Source: an uncultured Bacilli bacterium
Lineage (GTDB): Bacteria > Bacillota_I > Bacilli_A > RFN20 > CAG-826
Assembly: GCA_905236535.1 (NCBI GenBank)
Contig: CAJOQN010000034.1
Coordinates: forward strand, 1 to 11,211
Direction of reading: 5' to 3'
Length of the DNA: 11,211 nt
This document shows, in pieces, positions 1 to 6,852 of the stretch. The position numbers were made by a program, and so were the translations under genes. The notes beneath the pieces were generated by a model, which worked only from the letters and a program-made list of their open reading frames with translations, was not told where the DNA came from and made no database searches. The first letter of the stretch is position 1. Each line of letters begins with the position of its first letter.

Positions 1-297
1 ACCTTAGTCAATTCCTTTAATCCAGGGATGATGCAAACGAATTTTGCTGGTGGCCCTATGCCCAAATCAAGAATATTCTTTGTAAAGACAATGATGCCCG
101 ATAGATTTGGAGATTTAGATAAATCATCCAGCGCTCTTGTCTCGCTTATGTTAGATGATTCTTTAAATGCCAAAGCTAAATATTTTGATCGAAGTATTAA
201 TTATAAAGAATCATCACCATTATCATATGAAATCAAAAATCAAAAGGAACTATGGGACTATACGGACAAATTTATAAAGGAATGGAAAAAGAAATGA
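1..297 (+). CDS. Short-chain dehydrogenase/reductase, C-terminal part (5' end outside window)
   Basis: Only the last 98 codons are present; the reading frame is open from base 1. The segment starts TLVNSFNPGMMQTNF, matching the post-catalytic SDR loop (NPG..xT) that closes over the nicotinamide. It continues with a KYFDRSINYKESSPLSY stretch and an 'LWDYTDKFIKEW' C-terminal helix. This tail is common in longer SDRs of the light-dependent protochlorophyllide reductase/retinol dehydrogenase type. The Rossmann motif and the YxxxK active site lie upstream of the window, so cofactor and substrate cannot be judged. It ends in TGA, which overlaps the ATG of the next gene (ATGA, 294-297), so the two are probably translationally coupled in one operon. 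The SDR assignment rests on the tail pattern alone. Another NAD(P)-dependent oxidoreductase is possible but less likely. Confidence 0.72.
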   Translation, partial: TLVNSFNPGMMQTNFAGGPMPKSRIFFVKTMMPDRFGDLDKSSSALVSLMLDDSLNAKAKYFDRSINYKESSPLSYEIKNQKELWDYTDKFIKEWKKK

Positions 298-1232
298 AAA
301 AATTTTTAACAATAGCAACATCGATATTGCTCATTTTTATGGCCTCATCTTGTAGCAACACTAATTCTGATTCCAACAATTTTGAGATAACTGATGTCGA
401 TATAGAAACTACGAATGCGACTAAATATAAAGATAAAAATGGTGATATTGCATATGTTCCATCTAATTTTGGTGTTTCAAATAATATTAATGAACAAACA
501 ATAAATACCGGTCTAGTGGTAATCGCCCCTGATAAAAGCGAATATGTTTGGGTTTCCACTATTAAAACGGAATTTAAAACACAGGATTTCGGCAGTTATT
601 ATTCTAGTGGTGACCAATTTGCTAATTATTATGATGAAGTAAATTTAGATTCATATAAACAAATGGTTAAAAGCGTCGAAACTTATGGTGGTTTTTATAT
701 TGGGAGATATGAAACAAGCAAAGGCACAAACAATACACCATTAAGTGTAAAAGTCTCAAGTGATAATCCAGGTAATATTTGGGTCCAGTTTTCACCACAA
801 GATACCATCGGAGTTTGTGAATATTTATATTCTGATAATGATTCTGTGCAAGGATTCTTCCCATGGGGAATCAATTATGATACGACGTTACAGTGGTTAA
901 TTGATTCCAACGCTAAAACAAGAGATGAAGTAGCAAGCGATAGCACTAGTTGGGGCAATTATTCAAACGACACGTTCTCAGTAAACGCTAGCGGAAATTA
1001 CACCGGTGTATTTGAAGAAACTAAAGCCAATAATATTTATGATTTAGCGGGAAATAACTGGGAATGGACCAGAGAAAGAAATGGCTCTAATTATGTGATG
1101 CGTGGTGGTGGATATAATCTGATGGGAGGAGAGTGCCTCGGAAGTAGGTATCCCGCCGCATTAAGAGATCCATTACCGGGGAATGATCATCATCCTAATG
1201 TTACTTTTAGAATCGGATTATATATCTTATAA
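294..1232 (+). CDS. Lipoprotein with FGE-sulfatase (SUMF1/EgtB-like) domain, probably not a formylglycine generator
   Basis: The 312-residue protein starts with a lipoprotein signal: KK at 2-3, a hydrophobic core at 4-17 and a lipobox-like ASSC with Cys20. It is expected on the outer face of the membrane. A linker follows, then an FGE-sulfatase fold from about 80 to 312. Family signatures visible are GGFYIGRYE (132-140), NNIYDLAGNNWEWT (247-259, the LAGNVWEW motif), RGGGY (270-274) and a terminal VTFRIG. In true formylglycine-generating enzymes two Cys five residues apart follow GGSY. Here the first position is Leu276 and only the second, Cys281, is kept, so copper-dependent Cys oxidation is unlikely. 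A binding or structural role is more plausible. I chose the ATG at 294 over an in-frame ATG at 252 because it gives the signal peptide at once and overlaps the upstream stop. The role in a redox operon is unknown. Confidence 0.8.
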   Translation: MKKFLTIATSILLIFMASSCSNTNSDSNNFEITDVDIETTNATKYKDKNGDIAYVPSNFGVSNNINEQTINTGLVVIAPDKSEYVWVSTIKTEFKTQDFGSYYSSGDQFANYYDEVNLDSYKQMVKSVETYGGFYIGRYETSKGTNNTPLSVKVSSDNPGNIWVQFSPQDTIGVCEYLYSDNDSVQGFFPWGINYDTTLQWLIDSNAKTRDEVASDSTSWGNYSNDTFSVNASGNYTGVFEETKANNIYDLAGNNWEWTRERNGSNYVMRGGGYNLMGGECLGSRYPAALRDPLPGNDHHPNVTFRIGLYIL

Positions 1233-1239
1233 GGAGGGG
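1231..1239 (+). promoter_or_regulatory. Strong Shine-Dalgarno site that fixes a non-ATG start
   Basis: AAGGAGGGG is the best anti-16S match in the window. It overlaps the TAA stop of the lipoprotein gene. No ATG, GTG or TTG lies within normal distance downstream in any frame. In the ferredoxin-nitroreductase frame the candidates are ATT at 1243 (about 5 nt from GGAGG) and CTG at 1246 (about 8 nt, the optimal distance). Confidence 0.75.
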
Positions 1240-1245
1240 AAAATT

Positions 1246-2052
1246 CTGAAAACTGCGAATTTTAAAGTAGATTTAGCAAAGTGTATTGGCTGTGGACTAT
1301 GCGTGAAAGTATGTCCTGGGAATATGGTTGGGGGAAACGTGCTCTTGATGGAAAACGGATATCCCAAATTCGTTAATGAAGGCAATTTTTCGTGGAAAGG
1401 ATGTTGGAAGTGCGAACATTGTTTGGCGATATGCCCAAATGGAGCCATATCGATTTTAGGGATTAACGCCGATGAGGTCTCCAAAAAGCCTTCAAAATCG
1501 ATAAAAGAAGATTTACCAAAATTAATGAAATTTAGACGTTCTTGCCGCGATTTTAAAAAAGAAGAAATAGCGGAAGATATCATTGATGAAATGTTAGAAG
1601 CGGTAAGCCATGTGCCCACGGGTGGAAATAATCATGGTTTAGAGTTTACAGTGGTATACACCAGAGCGGCGATGAGGCACATTTATGAATTATATAAAGG
1701 CCATCAGGTTTCATTATTTGATGAGGAAAATGATGATTTTAGTGAATTAAGAGTTTATGATGCCCCTCATTTATTCATCGCCCATAAAGCCTTATCTGAA
1801 AGATTCAATGATGGGGCGATTACCGAAATAAATCTTGCCACCGCTTATTTTGAATTGCTTGCTAATGCCTATGGATTTGGAACAATTATTTCAACTTATA
1901 GCGCTGAATTACTTTCAAGCAACAAAGAGATATTGAAATTTTTAAGAATTCCTGAAAATCATAAAATTATGAATGTCGTGGGCTTTGGATACCCAAAATA
2001 TCAATATCAAAGGGGTGTCAAAAAAACAAAGACCATAAATAAAATAAAATAA
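1246..2052 (+). CDS. Ferredoxin-nitroreductase fusion: 2[4Fe-4S] domain plus FMN nitroreductase domain
   Basis: Counting from the CTG at 1246 the protein has 268 residues. Residues 7-72 form a bacterial 2[4Fe-4S] ferredoxin: CIGCGLC (C13, C16, C19) with C23-Pro, then C53, C56, C59 with C63-Pro. Each fourth Cys belongs to the other cluster. Residues 92-268 are a nitroreductase fold. It opens with the phosphate-binding FRRSCRDF (96-103), has TGGNNHG (125-131), and ends with the usual VVGFGYPKYQYQR. Such clostridial-type proteins move electrons from Fe-S clusters to FMN and reduce nitro groups, enones, quinones or similar acceptors; the substrate here is not visible. An ATG at 1183 in frame would overlap the previous gene by 50 bp and add only an unrelated leader. 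The Shine-Dalgarno at 1231 instead points to CTG 1246 (or ATT 1243). It is third in an operon, with a 20-nt gap to the next gene. Confidence 0.88.
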   Translation: MKTANFKVDLAKCIGCGLCVKVCPGNMVGGNVLLMENGYPKFVNEGNFSWKGCWKCEHCLAICPNGAISILGINADEVSKKPSKSIKEDLPKLMKFRRSCRDFKKEEIAEDIIDEMLEAVSHVPTGGNNHGLEFTVVYTRAAMRHIYELYKGHQVSLFDEENDDFSELRVYDAPHLFIAHKALSERFNDGAITEINLATAYFELLANAYGFGTIISTYSAELLSSNKEILKFLRIPENHKIMNVVGFGYPKYQYQRGVKKTKTINKIK

Positions 2053-2072
2053 AATAAAGGAGAATTACTATT

Positions 2073-3056
2073 ATGAAACTAATTACATTAGAAGAACATT
2101 ATGCAGATATTAGAATAATGGAAATAAATAGAAAATATTCAGACCCCAATATTCCGATGAAAATTCCTCATGTCACTGGAATTTTTGAAGATCTAACCAA
2201 TTTTGAAAAGCGAATTAAATATATGGACGAGAATCATGTAGACATTCAGGTTCTATCAATGACATCACCAATTGGAGATAATGTTTTACCTAAAGAAGCA
2301 ATTGAAGCCTGTAAATTAGCTAATAACATCACCAAAGAACATATTGATCAATATCCTGGAAGATTTTTAGGTTTTGCTACTCTTCCAATGTGTGATCCTG
2401 TGAGCGCAAGCTTAGAACTTGAAAGATGTGTTAAGGAATTAGGATTTTGTGGAGCTTTATTAGCCGGAAGATATAAAGGCCGTATGCTCAATGAAAAAGA
2501 ATTTTTACCGATTTTTGCAAAAGCTGAAGAATTAAATGTGCCTCTTTACATTCATCCCGCTTTCATTCCTAATGAAGTTAAAAAGGCTTATTATGATTCA
2601 GAGGCATATTCCGAAGATGTCGCTTTTGAATTATCATCAGTTGGATATGGATGGCATTCAGAAGTGGGAATTCAAGTTTTGAGATTGATTTTATCTGGAA
2701 TTTTTGACAAGTTCCCCAAATTAAAGATTATTATTGGCCATTGGGGCGAAACCATTCCTTGTTTTTTAGATAGATTAGATTTTATGCTTGATAAAAACAT
2801 CACAAAATTAAAGAAAAATATTAGTGAATATTTTAAAGAAAACGTTTATATCACTCCAAGTGGAATCATTTCCAAAGATCAACTTGAATATGTCGTTAAA
2901 TTAATGGGGGCGGATCATGTGATTTATTCCATTGACTACCCTTATGTCAATCCAGAAAATCCATATGAATTTTTAATGGATAGTGCATTGAGTGATGAAG
3001 AAAAAGAATTAATCGCTTATAAAAACGCTGAAAGAGTATTGAATATCAAAAAATAA
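2073..3056 (+). CDS. Amidohydrolase-2/ACMSD-family metal-dependent decarboxylase or hydrolase
   Basis: The 327-residue TIM-barrel protein has the length usual for this family. Metal-ligand positions of the gamma-resorcylate/2,3-dihydroxybenzoate decarboxylase group are all present: E7-x-H9 at the end of strand 1 (LEEHY), H161 in YIHPAF, H223 in IIGHWGE and D288 in SIDYPY. The E-x-H start, instead of the H-x-H of classical amidohydrolases, supports a non-oxidative decarboxylase acting on an aromatic or unsaturated acid through one divalent metal. Lactone hydrolysis is an alternative. No signal peptide is seen, so it should be cytosolic. An AAAGGAGAA ribosome binding site at 2056-2064 sits about 10 nt before the ATG. 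It is the last gene of the 1-3056 operon, and a convergent gene follows after 38 bp. Confidence 0.85.
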   Translation: MKLITLEEHYADIRIMEINRKYSDPNIPMKIPHVTGIFEDLTNFEKRIKYMDENHVDIQVLSMTSPIGDNVLPKEAIEACKLANNITKEHIDQYPGRFLGFATLPMCDPVSASLELERCVKELGFCGALLAGRYKGRMLNEKEFLPIFAKAEELNVPLYIHPAFIPNEVKKAYYDSEAYSEDVAFELSSVGYGWHSEVGIQVLRLILSGIFDKFPKLKIIIGHWGETIPCFLDRLDFMLDKNITKLKKNISEYFKENVYITPSGIISKDQLEYVVKLMGADHVIYSIDYPYVNPENPYEFLMDSALSDEEKELIAYKNAERVLNIKK

Positions 3057-3070
3057 ATCAAATAATATGG

Positions 3071-3096
3071 AAAATCATGAGATAAAACTTATGTTT
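3071..3096. terminator. Weak candidate terminator between convergent genes
   Basis: CATGAG (3076-3081) and CTTATG (3088-3093) form a 6-bp stem with one G-U pair and a loop of ATAAAA. AAAA precedes it and TTTATT follows. The T-run is short and interrupted and overlaps the stop codon of the minus-strand gene, so this is tentative. Its position between two converging operons is the main support. Confidence 0.35.
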
Positions 3097-4231
3097 ATTC
3101 TTCAATACTTATTTGAATAATCATGTCACTTTTGGGATAAGTGACACAGCTATGAACATAATTCAATTCTTTGTCGGAGTACCTAATATAAGAGTCATCT
3201 AATAAGGTGTATTCCCCTTTGATGACCTTGAGATGGCAATATCCACATCGCCCACTTCGACACGAGCTATCATGCTTAATCATATTTCTTTCGAGGGCCA
3301 CTAAAAGACTTTCATGAGATTTGGCTTTAATCATTTTGGTTTCAAGCCCTCTTCTAACTTCGATGTTATATTCCTCATTCGTGTTGATATTCGGATTAAT
3401 ATATCCTTCGCTTCTCACCTTACGGATATCGACATCTAAGGATGATAATTCATTTTTGAGATAATCGATCATCACCGTTGGACCACAGAGGAAGAAGGTG
3501 GAGTCTTTAACATCGACATATTTATTAATGATGGTTTTATTAATAAAACCTTTTTCTCCTTTATATGATGGATCATCACTCACCACATAGATAACCTTGA
3601 TTCCTTGCTTAATAAAAGATTCAAGTTCATCTTTCGCTAAAAGGTCTTCCATATTTCTTATTCCATAAAGAATAGTGATATCTTCAACGGACTTATTATC
3701 TAAAAGATTTTTAGTTAAAGAGATGAAGGGGGTGATACCAACTCCTCCAGCGATGAACACTAATTTCTTTTTATCGCGGAAAGAATTATAGGTGAAATCT
3801 CCTTGATTGAGTTCAAAATCGATTTCATCGCCCTCTTTTAATTCTCGGTTGAGATAAAGGCTCACAAAGCCATCATCTTTTTCTTTAACAATGATTTCGA
3901 TATAGTGGGATTCTAACGCTTCTTTTGGAGAGGTGATGACGGAATATGGTCTGGTGATATAGGCCTCATTAATACGAAGTTTTAAAGAGACATATGTTCC
4001 CGCGATAAGATAAGTTTCTTCAGGGACCAAAAAAGTGATTCTCTTACTCGAAGCGCTTTCTTTTTTAATCTTTAAAACCTTGGATTTAATCAAGCCTTGA
4101 TGTAATTTTTTTTGATTAGTCAAAACATTATCGATATGCTCGATTTTATCATCGGCCTTTTCAATGGCCTTTTTTCGCATATTGATGACTTTAAAATAGC
4201 CACTTATATCTTTAAAAAATCCGTTATTCAT
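3095..4231 (-). CDS. NAD(P)H oxidoreductase: FNR-type FAD/NAD domains with C-terminal plant-type [2Fe-2S] ferredoxin domain
   Basis: The 378-residue protein carries a charged helical leader (1-45) and an FAD-binding barrel (about 48-150) with RPYSV (94-98). A NAD(P)-binding domain (155-255) has GGVGITPF (162-169) and CGP (249-251). A [2Fe-2S] domain (285-378) has Cys324, 329, 332 and 362 spaced CX4CX2CX29C. This is the layout of class IA/III oxygenase reductases, PaaE and HCR-type reductases: hydride from NAD(P)H to FAD, then single electrons to the [2Fe-2S] centre and a partner. No oxygenase lies nearby. The obvious partner is the gene immediately upstream on this strand, whose stop codon shares a base with this ATG (TAATG). 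It is probably soluble, since no membrane segment is seen. The family is certain; the partner is inferred. Confidence 0.9.
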   Translation of the reverse strand: MNNGFFKDISGYFKVINMRKKAIEKADDKIEHIDNVLTNQKKLHQGLIKSKVLKIKKESASSKRITFLVPEETYLIAGTYVSLKLRINEAYITRPYSVITSPKEALESHYIEIIVKEKDDGFVSLYLNRELKEGDEIDFELNQGDFTYNSFRDKKKLVFIAGGVGITPFISLTKNLLDNKSVEDITILYGIRNMEDLLAKDELESFIKQGIKVIYVVSDDPSYKGEKGFINKTIINKYVDVKDSTFFLCGPTVMIDYLKNELSSLDVDIRKVRSEGYINPNINTNEEYNIEVRRGLETKMIKAKSHESLLVALERNMIKHDSSCRSGRCGYCHLKVIKGEYTLLDDSYIRYSDKELNYVHSCVTYPKSDMIIQISIEE

Positions 4232-5787
4232 TATTTCTTTTCTCTTTTGATGTCTGAAAGTATCTCTTGTGCGGCAATAATCCCGTTTTGAATTGCTGGC
4301 CCCATCCCATCTCCAATGACTTGAGTCGCTCCATTGAAGGAGAGACCTTTGATATATCTCTCACTATCTTTCATCATAAAGCGAGCGATGGGGTGGTTGC
4401 TCATCGTATGGCGATATCCATAAATCGCCCCAAAAGGCGCAGTGGTGTATCGCGAGATGGTGTAAGGAGTCTCGGTGATAATTTCAATGATATGGCTCTT
4501 TAAATCGATTCCTAGGCGTTTTGATTCGCTTTCTAAGAAATAATTCACCAGTTCATCTTTGACCTTTTGATAGTCCTTAATATCGATATTGTTAAAAGCG
4601 TTTGCCTGTGGCAGATAAGTAATAGAATATAAAGTGGTCCCAGGTTTTGAAACTTCAGGAATCGCCGCGTTTAAACAGACGGCGTTATAAAAGCCCCAAT
4701 TATGAAGAGCGGTCCCATTATCAAATAATTGATTATTATCGCATTCATCCAAGGCATAGAATAAAGCGTAATCTTTAAGATTAAGTTCTTTATAATCTTT
4801 ATCTAGAAGCATGTTAAGCACAAAAGGAGTTAAGCCAATCTCCATGCTGTTGATCAATTTAATAGCCTGTTTCGGAACTTCGGTGAGAGGTTCAATCATT
4901 TGGGTGTAGACCACATTTGGATAAGCTCCGGAGATGACATAGTCGGAGTGGAGGACTCGACCATTTTGAAGTCTTACTCCTTGGACATGTCCGTCTTTGA
5001 CAAGGATTTTATCAACTCTTTGTTTAAGCTCAACTTGTCCCCCCATCTCGATAACTTTATCCATCATTTTGATAGCTATCTCATATGAGGTATGACGAGG
5101 GATATATCCTCCATAAAACAAGATATCCGTGAGAACATAAGCGTAGATGGTGAAAGGCATATCTCTGGTCGGAGAACCAAGATAGATCCAATAGACGCTT
5201 AAGATATCGATTGCTTTTTTAGGAAGCGAGAAGAAGTTGACTACTTCTTCAAAGGAATAACCGATGGTTTTAACAAAGTCGTGGTGTTTGGTCACCATCT
5301 TGATTTTAGAAACATTTCCTCTTGAGACAGTGGTCATTGAGAGATAGACACTTCGACATAATTTAAAAAATCTTAAGAGATTATTATAGATTTCTCCATT
5401 TTCATCATTTAAAGCGTCAGCGATATCTTTGGCAGGGACGGTGTAATCCCCATTTTTTCCGCAGTGGACGACACAGTCGATATCCTTATCTTTATAACGG
5501 AAGCCAATTGGTAATCTCACCCATTCGATATCGAGGCCATAATGCTCAAAAATGAGGCGATTCTCTAAGGGACATTCTTTTGTGCCGATAGCGTCAAATT
5601 CATGAAGGGAGGCTTCAAATTCCGTTCCTCCACGGACAAAAGAGGTGGCGACTCCACCAGGAATATTGTGCTGTTCTAAGACTAAAACATCTTTTCCTTC
5701 TTCAATTAATTTTAAGGCGGAGGCTAGTCCCGATATAGCACCCCCGACAATGATGACATCGTATTTATCTTTGTAAAAATTATTCAT
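4231..5787 (-). CDS. CrtI/carotenoid isomerase/retinol saturase-like FAD oxidoreductase
   Basis: The 518-residue protein has an N-terminal dinucleotide fold (YDVIIVGGAISGLASA, 9-24) ending in an acidic strand (LVLEQ) and the PGG loop (43-45). The middle holds YGGYIPRHTSYEIA and a helix and strand that read like CrtI-family quinone- or substrate-binding regions. The C-terminus has RYTTAPFGAIYG and a second FAD motif, GATQVIGDGMGPAIQNG. These features fit the phytoene desaturase/CRTISO/RetSat superfamily, whose members desaturate, isomerise or saturate polyene or isoprenoid lipids. The middle Gly of GxGxxG is Ala (G15-G-A-I-S-G20), an uncommon variant. A TTG at 5847 would add 20 residues running into the divergent gene; the ATG at 5787 starts right before the Rossmann strand and is preferred. 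No Shine-Dalgarno is seen. It is coupled (TAATG) to an NAD(P)H reductase, which favours a reductive role. No carotenoid synthesis genes are present. Confidence 0.85.
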   Translation of the reverse strand: MNNFYKDKYDVIIVGGAISGLASALKLIEEGKDVLVLEQHNIPGGVATSFVRGGTEFEASLHEFDAIGTKECPLENRLIFEHYGLDIEWVRLPIGFRYKDKDIDCVVHCGKNGDYTVPAKDIADALNDENGEIYNNLLRFFKLCRSVYLSMTTVSRGNVSKIKMVTKHHDFVKTIGYSFEEVVNFFSLPKKAIDILSVYWIYLGSPTRDMPFTIYAYVLTDILFYGGYIPRHTSYEIAIKMMDKVIEMGGQVELKQRVDKILVKDGHVQGVRLQNGRVLHSDYVISGAYPNVVYTQMIEPLTEVPKQAIKLINSMEIGLTPFVLNMLLDKDYKELNLKDYALFYALDECDNNQLFDNGTALHNWGFYNAVCLNAAIPEVSKPGTTLYSITYLPQANAFNNIDIKDYQKVKDELVNYFLESESKRLGIDLKSHIIEIITETPYTISRYTTAPFGAIYGYRHTMSNHPIARFMMKDSERYIKGLSFNGATQVIGDGMGPAIQNGIIAAQEILSDIKREKK

Positions 5788-5790
5788 TGG

Positions 5791-5806
5791 TTTTATTATA
5801 ATAAAA
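5791..5806. promoter_or_regulatory. 16-bp perfect palindrome holding back-to-back TATAAT boxes in a 39-bp divergent gap
   Basis: TTTTATTATAATAAAA equals its own reverse complement. It gives TATAAT on the plus strand at 5797-5802 and on the minus strand at 5795-5800. For the minus strand a TTGTAT lies 17 bp upstream (5818-5823), and transcription would start at or next to the ATG at 5787. For the plus strand it could start about 18 nt before the ATG at 5827, or a TAAAAT at 5812-5817 could be used with an even shorter leader. An operator role for the palindrome is possible. None of this has been measured. Confidence 0.5.
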
Positions 5807-5826
5807 AATGTTAAAATATACAAAAC

Positions 5827-6756
5827 ATGATTATCAATACTGGACAAAGAACAGACATTCCCGCTTTTTATTCCAAGTGGTTTATGAACCGCATTAAAGA
5901 AGGATATGTTTTAGTGAGAAATCCTTATTATCCAGATTTAATCACAAAATTTATATTAAACCCACAAGTCGTCGATGTCATTGGTTTTTGCACCAAAAAT
6001 CCTCGACCCATGTTTCCATATTTAGATGAATTAAAAGAATTTGGGCAGTTTTGGTATGTCACGATTACGGGTTTTGGAAAAGATTTAGAACCCAATGTCC
6101 CCTCGATTGATCAAGCAATTGAAGACTTTAAATATTTATCTCGTAAAGTTGGTAAGGAAGCAATGGGGTGGAGATACACTCCGATTATCGTCAATGATAA
6201 ATATACTAAAGATTATCATCTTAAAACCTTCGAAAGAATCGCTTCTGAGTTAGAAGGATACACCTCTTTAGTGGCCTTTGGCTTTTTAGATATCTATCCA
6301 AAATTAGCAAAGAATCACCCAGAATTAAAAGACACGGATGATGCCACAAAAATTGAAATCGCAAAAGCCTTTAAAGAAATCGCTGAAAAACATCACTTCG
6401 ATTTAAGGCTTTGCTCGAAAGAGAAGTGGTTAAAAGATTATGGAATTGATATCGAAGGATGTATGAGAATCCAAGATTATGAAAAGAGTGTTAACTCGAA
6501 ACTTGATATCAAAGAAAAGATGGAAGCCAGAAAGAATTACTGCGCTTGCTATCTCTCCAACGATATCGGAGCCTATAATTCTTGTTTACATTTATGTAAA
6601 TATTGTTATGCCAACAGCAATGAGCTAACCATCAAAAAGAATTATCAAAACCACGATGATAATTCCCCCTTATTAATTGGTCATTTACGTCCTCATGATA
6701 AGATTAAAGAAGCTAAGCAAGAATCATTTATCAATAAAACCATAACTTTATTTTAA
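5827..6756 (+). CDS. DUF1848 family protein with C-terminal radical-SAM-like cysteine cluster
   Basis: The 309-residue protein shows DUF1848 hallmarks from the start: TGQRTDIPAFYSKWFMNRI (5-23), a GYVLVRNPYYP segment (26-36), FCTKNPRPM (54-62), WRYTPII (115-121) and a KNYCACYLSNDIGAYN block (237-251). Then comes C253-LHL-C257-KY-C260, the CX3CX2C pattern of radical SAM enzymes, here near the C-terminus instead of the N-terminus. C239 and C241 may bind more iron. The Pfam family description notes this likeness; the reaction is unknown. It is divergent from the CrtI-like gene with 39 bp between start codons, so the two may share regulation. No Shine-Dalgarno is visible; TTAAAATATACAAAAC precedes the ATG, suggesting a short or absent leader. 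Family assignment is strong, function open. Confidence 0.85.
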   Translation: MIINTGQRTDIPAFYSKWFMNRIKEGYVLVRNPYYPDLITKFILNPQVVDVIGFCTKNPRPMFPYLDELKEFGQFWYVTITGFGKDLEPNVPSIDQAIEDFKYLSRKVGKEAMGWRYTPIIVNDKYTKDYHLKTFERIASELEGYTSLVAFGFLDIYPKLAKNHPELKDTDDATKIEIAKAFKEIAEKHHFDLRLCSKEKWLKDYGIDIEGCMRIQDYEKSVNSKLDIKEKMEARKNYCACYLSNDIGAYNSCLHLCKYCYANSNELTIKKNYQNHDDNSPLLIGHLRPHDKIKEAKQESFINKTITLF

Positions 6757-6799
6757 TAATTAGCTTATTATTTGCACATTTATTGACTAAAAAATATTT

Positions 6800-6845
6800 T
6801 TTACGATGATATCGCTTTTTATTATATTCTATTAGTGTAAGAGGA
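6800..6845 (+). promoter_or_regulatory. Candidate promoter and ribosome binding site for the flavodoxin-like gene
   Basis: TTTACG (6800-6805) and TATATT (6823-6828) are spaced 17 bp. AAGAGGA at 6839-6845 ends 7 nt before the ATG at 6853. The 96-bp gap also has an all-AT hairpin (AATAAT/ATTATT, about 6755-6772) after the DUF1848 stop, too weak to call a terminator. Confidence 0.4.
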
Positions 6846-6852
6846 CTTATTT

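Noticed and set aside
252..293. In-frame upstream ATG extending the lipoprotein by 14 residues
   Set aside because: It would put charged residues before the signal peptide and overlap the SDR gene by 46 bp; the ATG at 294 gives a proper lipoprotein signal and the ATGA coupling.
5788..5847. TTG start at 5847 for the CrtI-like protein
   Set aside because: The added 20 residues are not family-like, have no ribosome binding site, and cross the divergent gene's start; the ATG at 5787 fits the Rossmann start.
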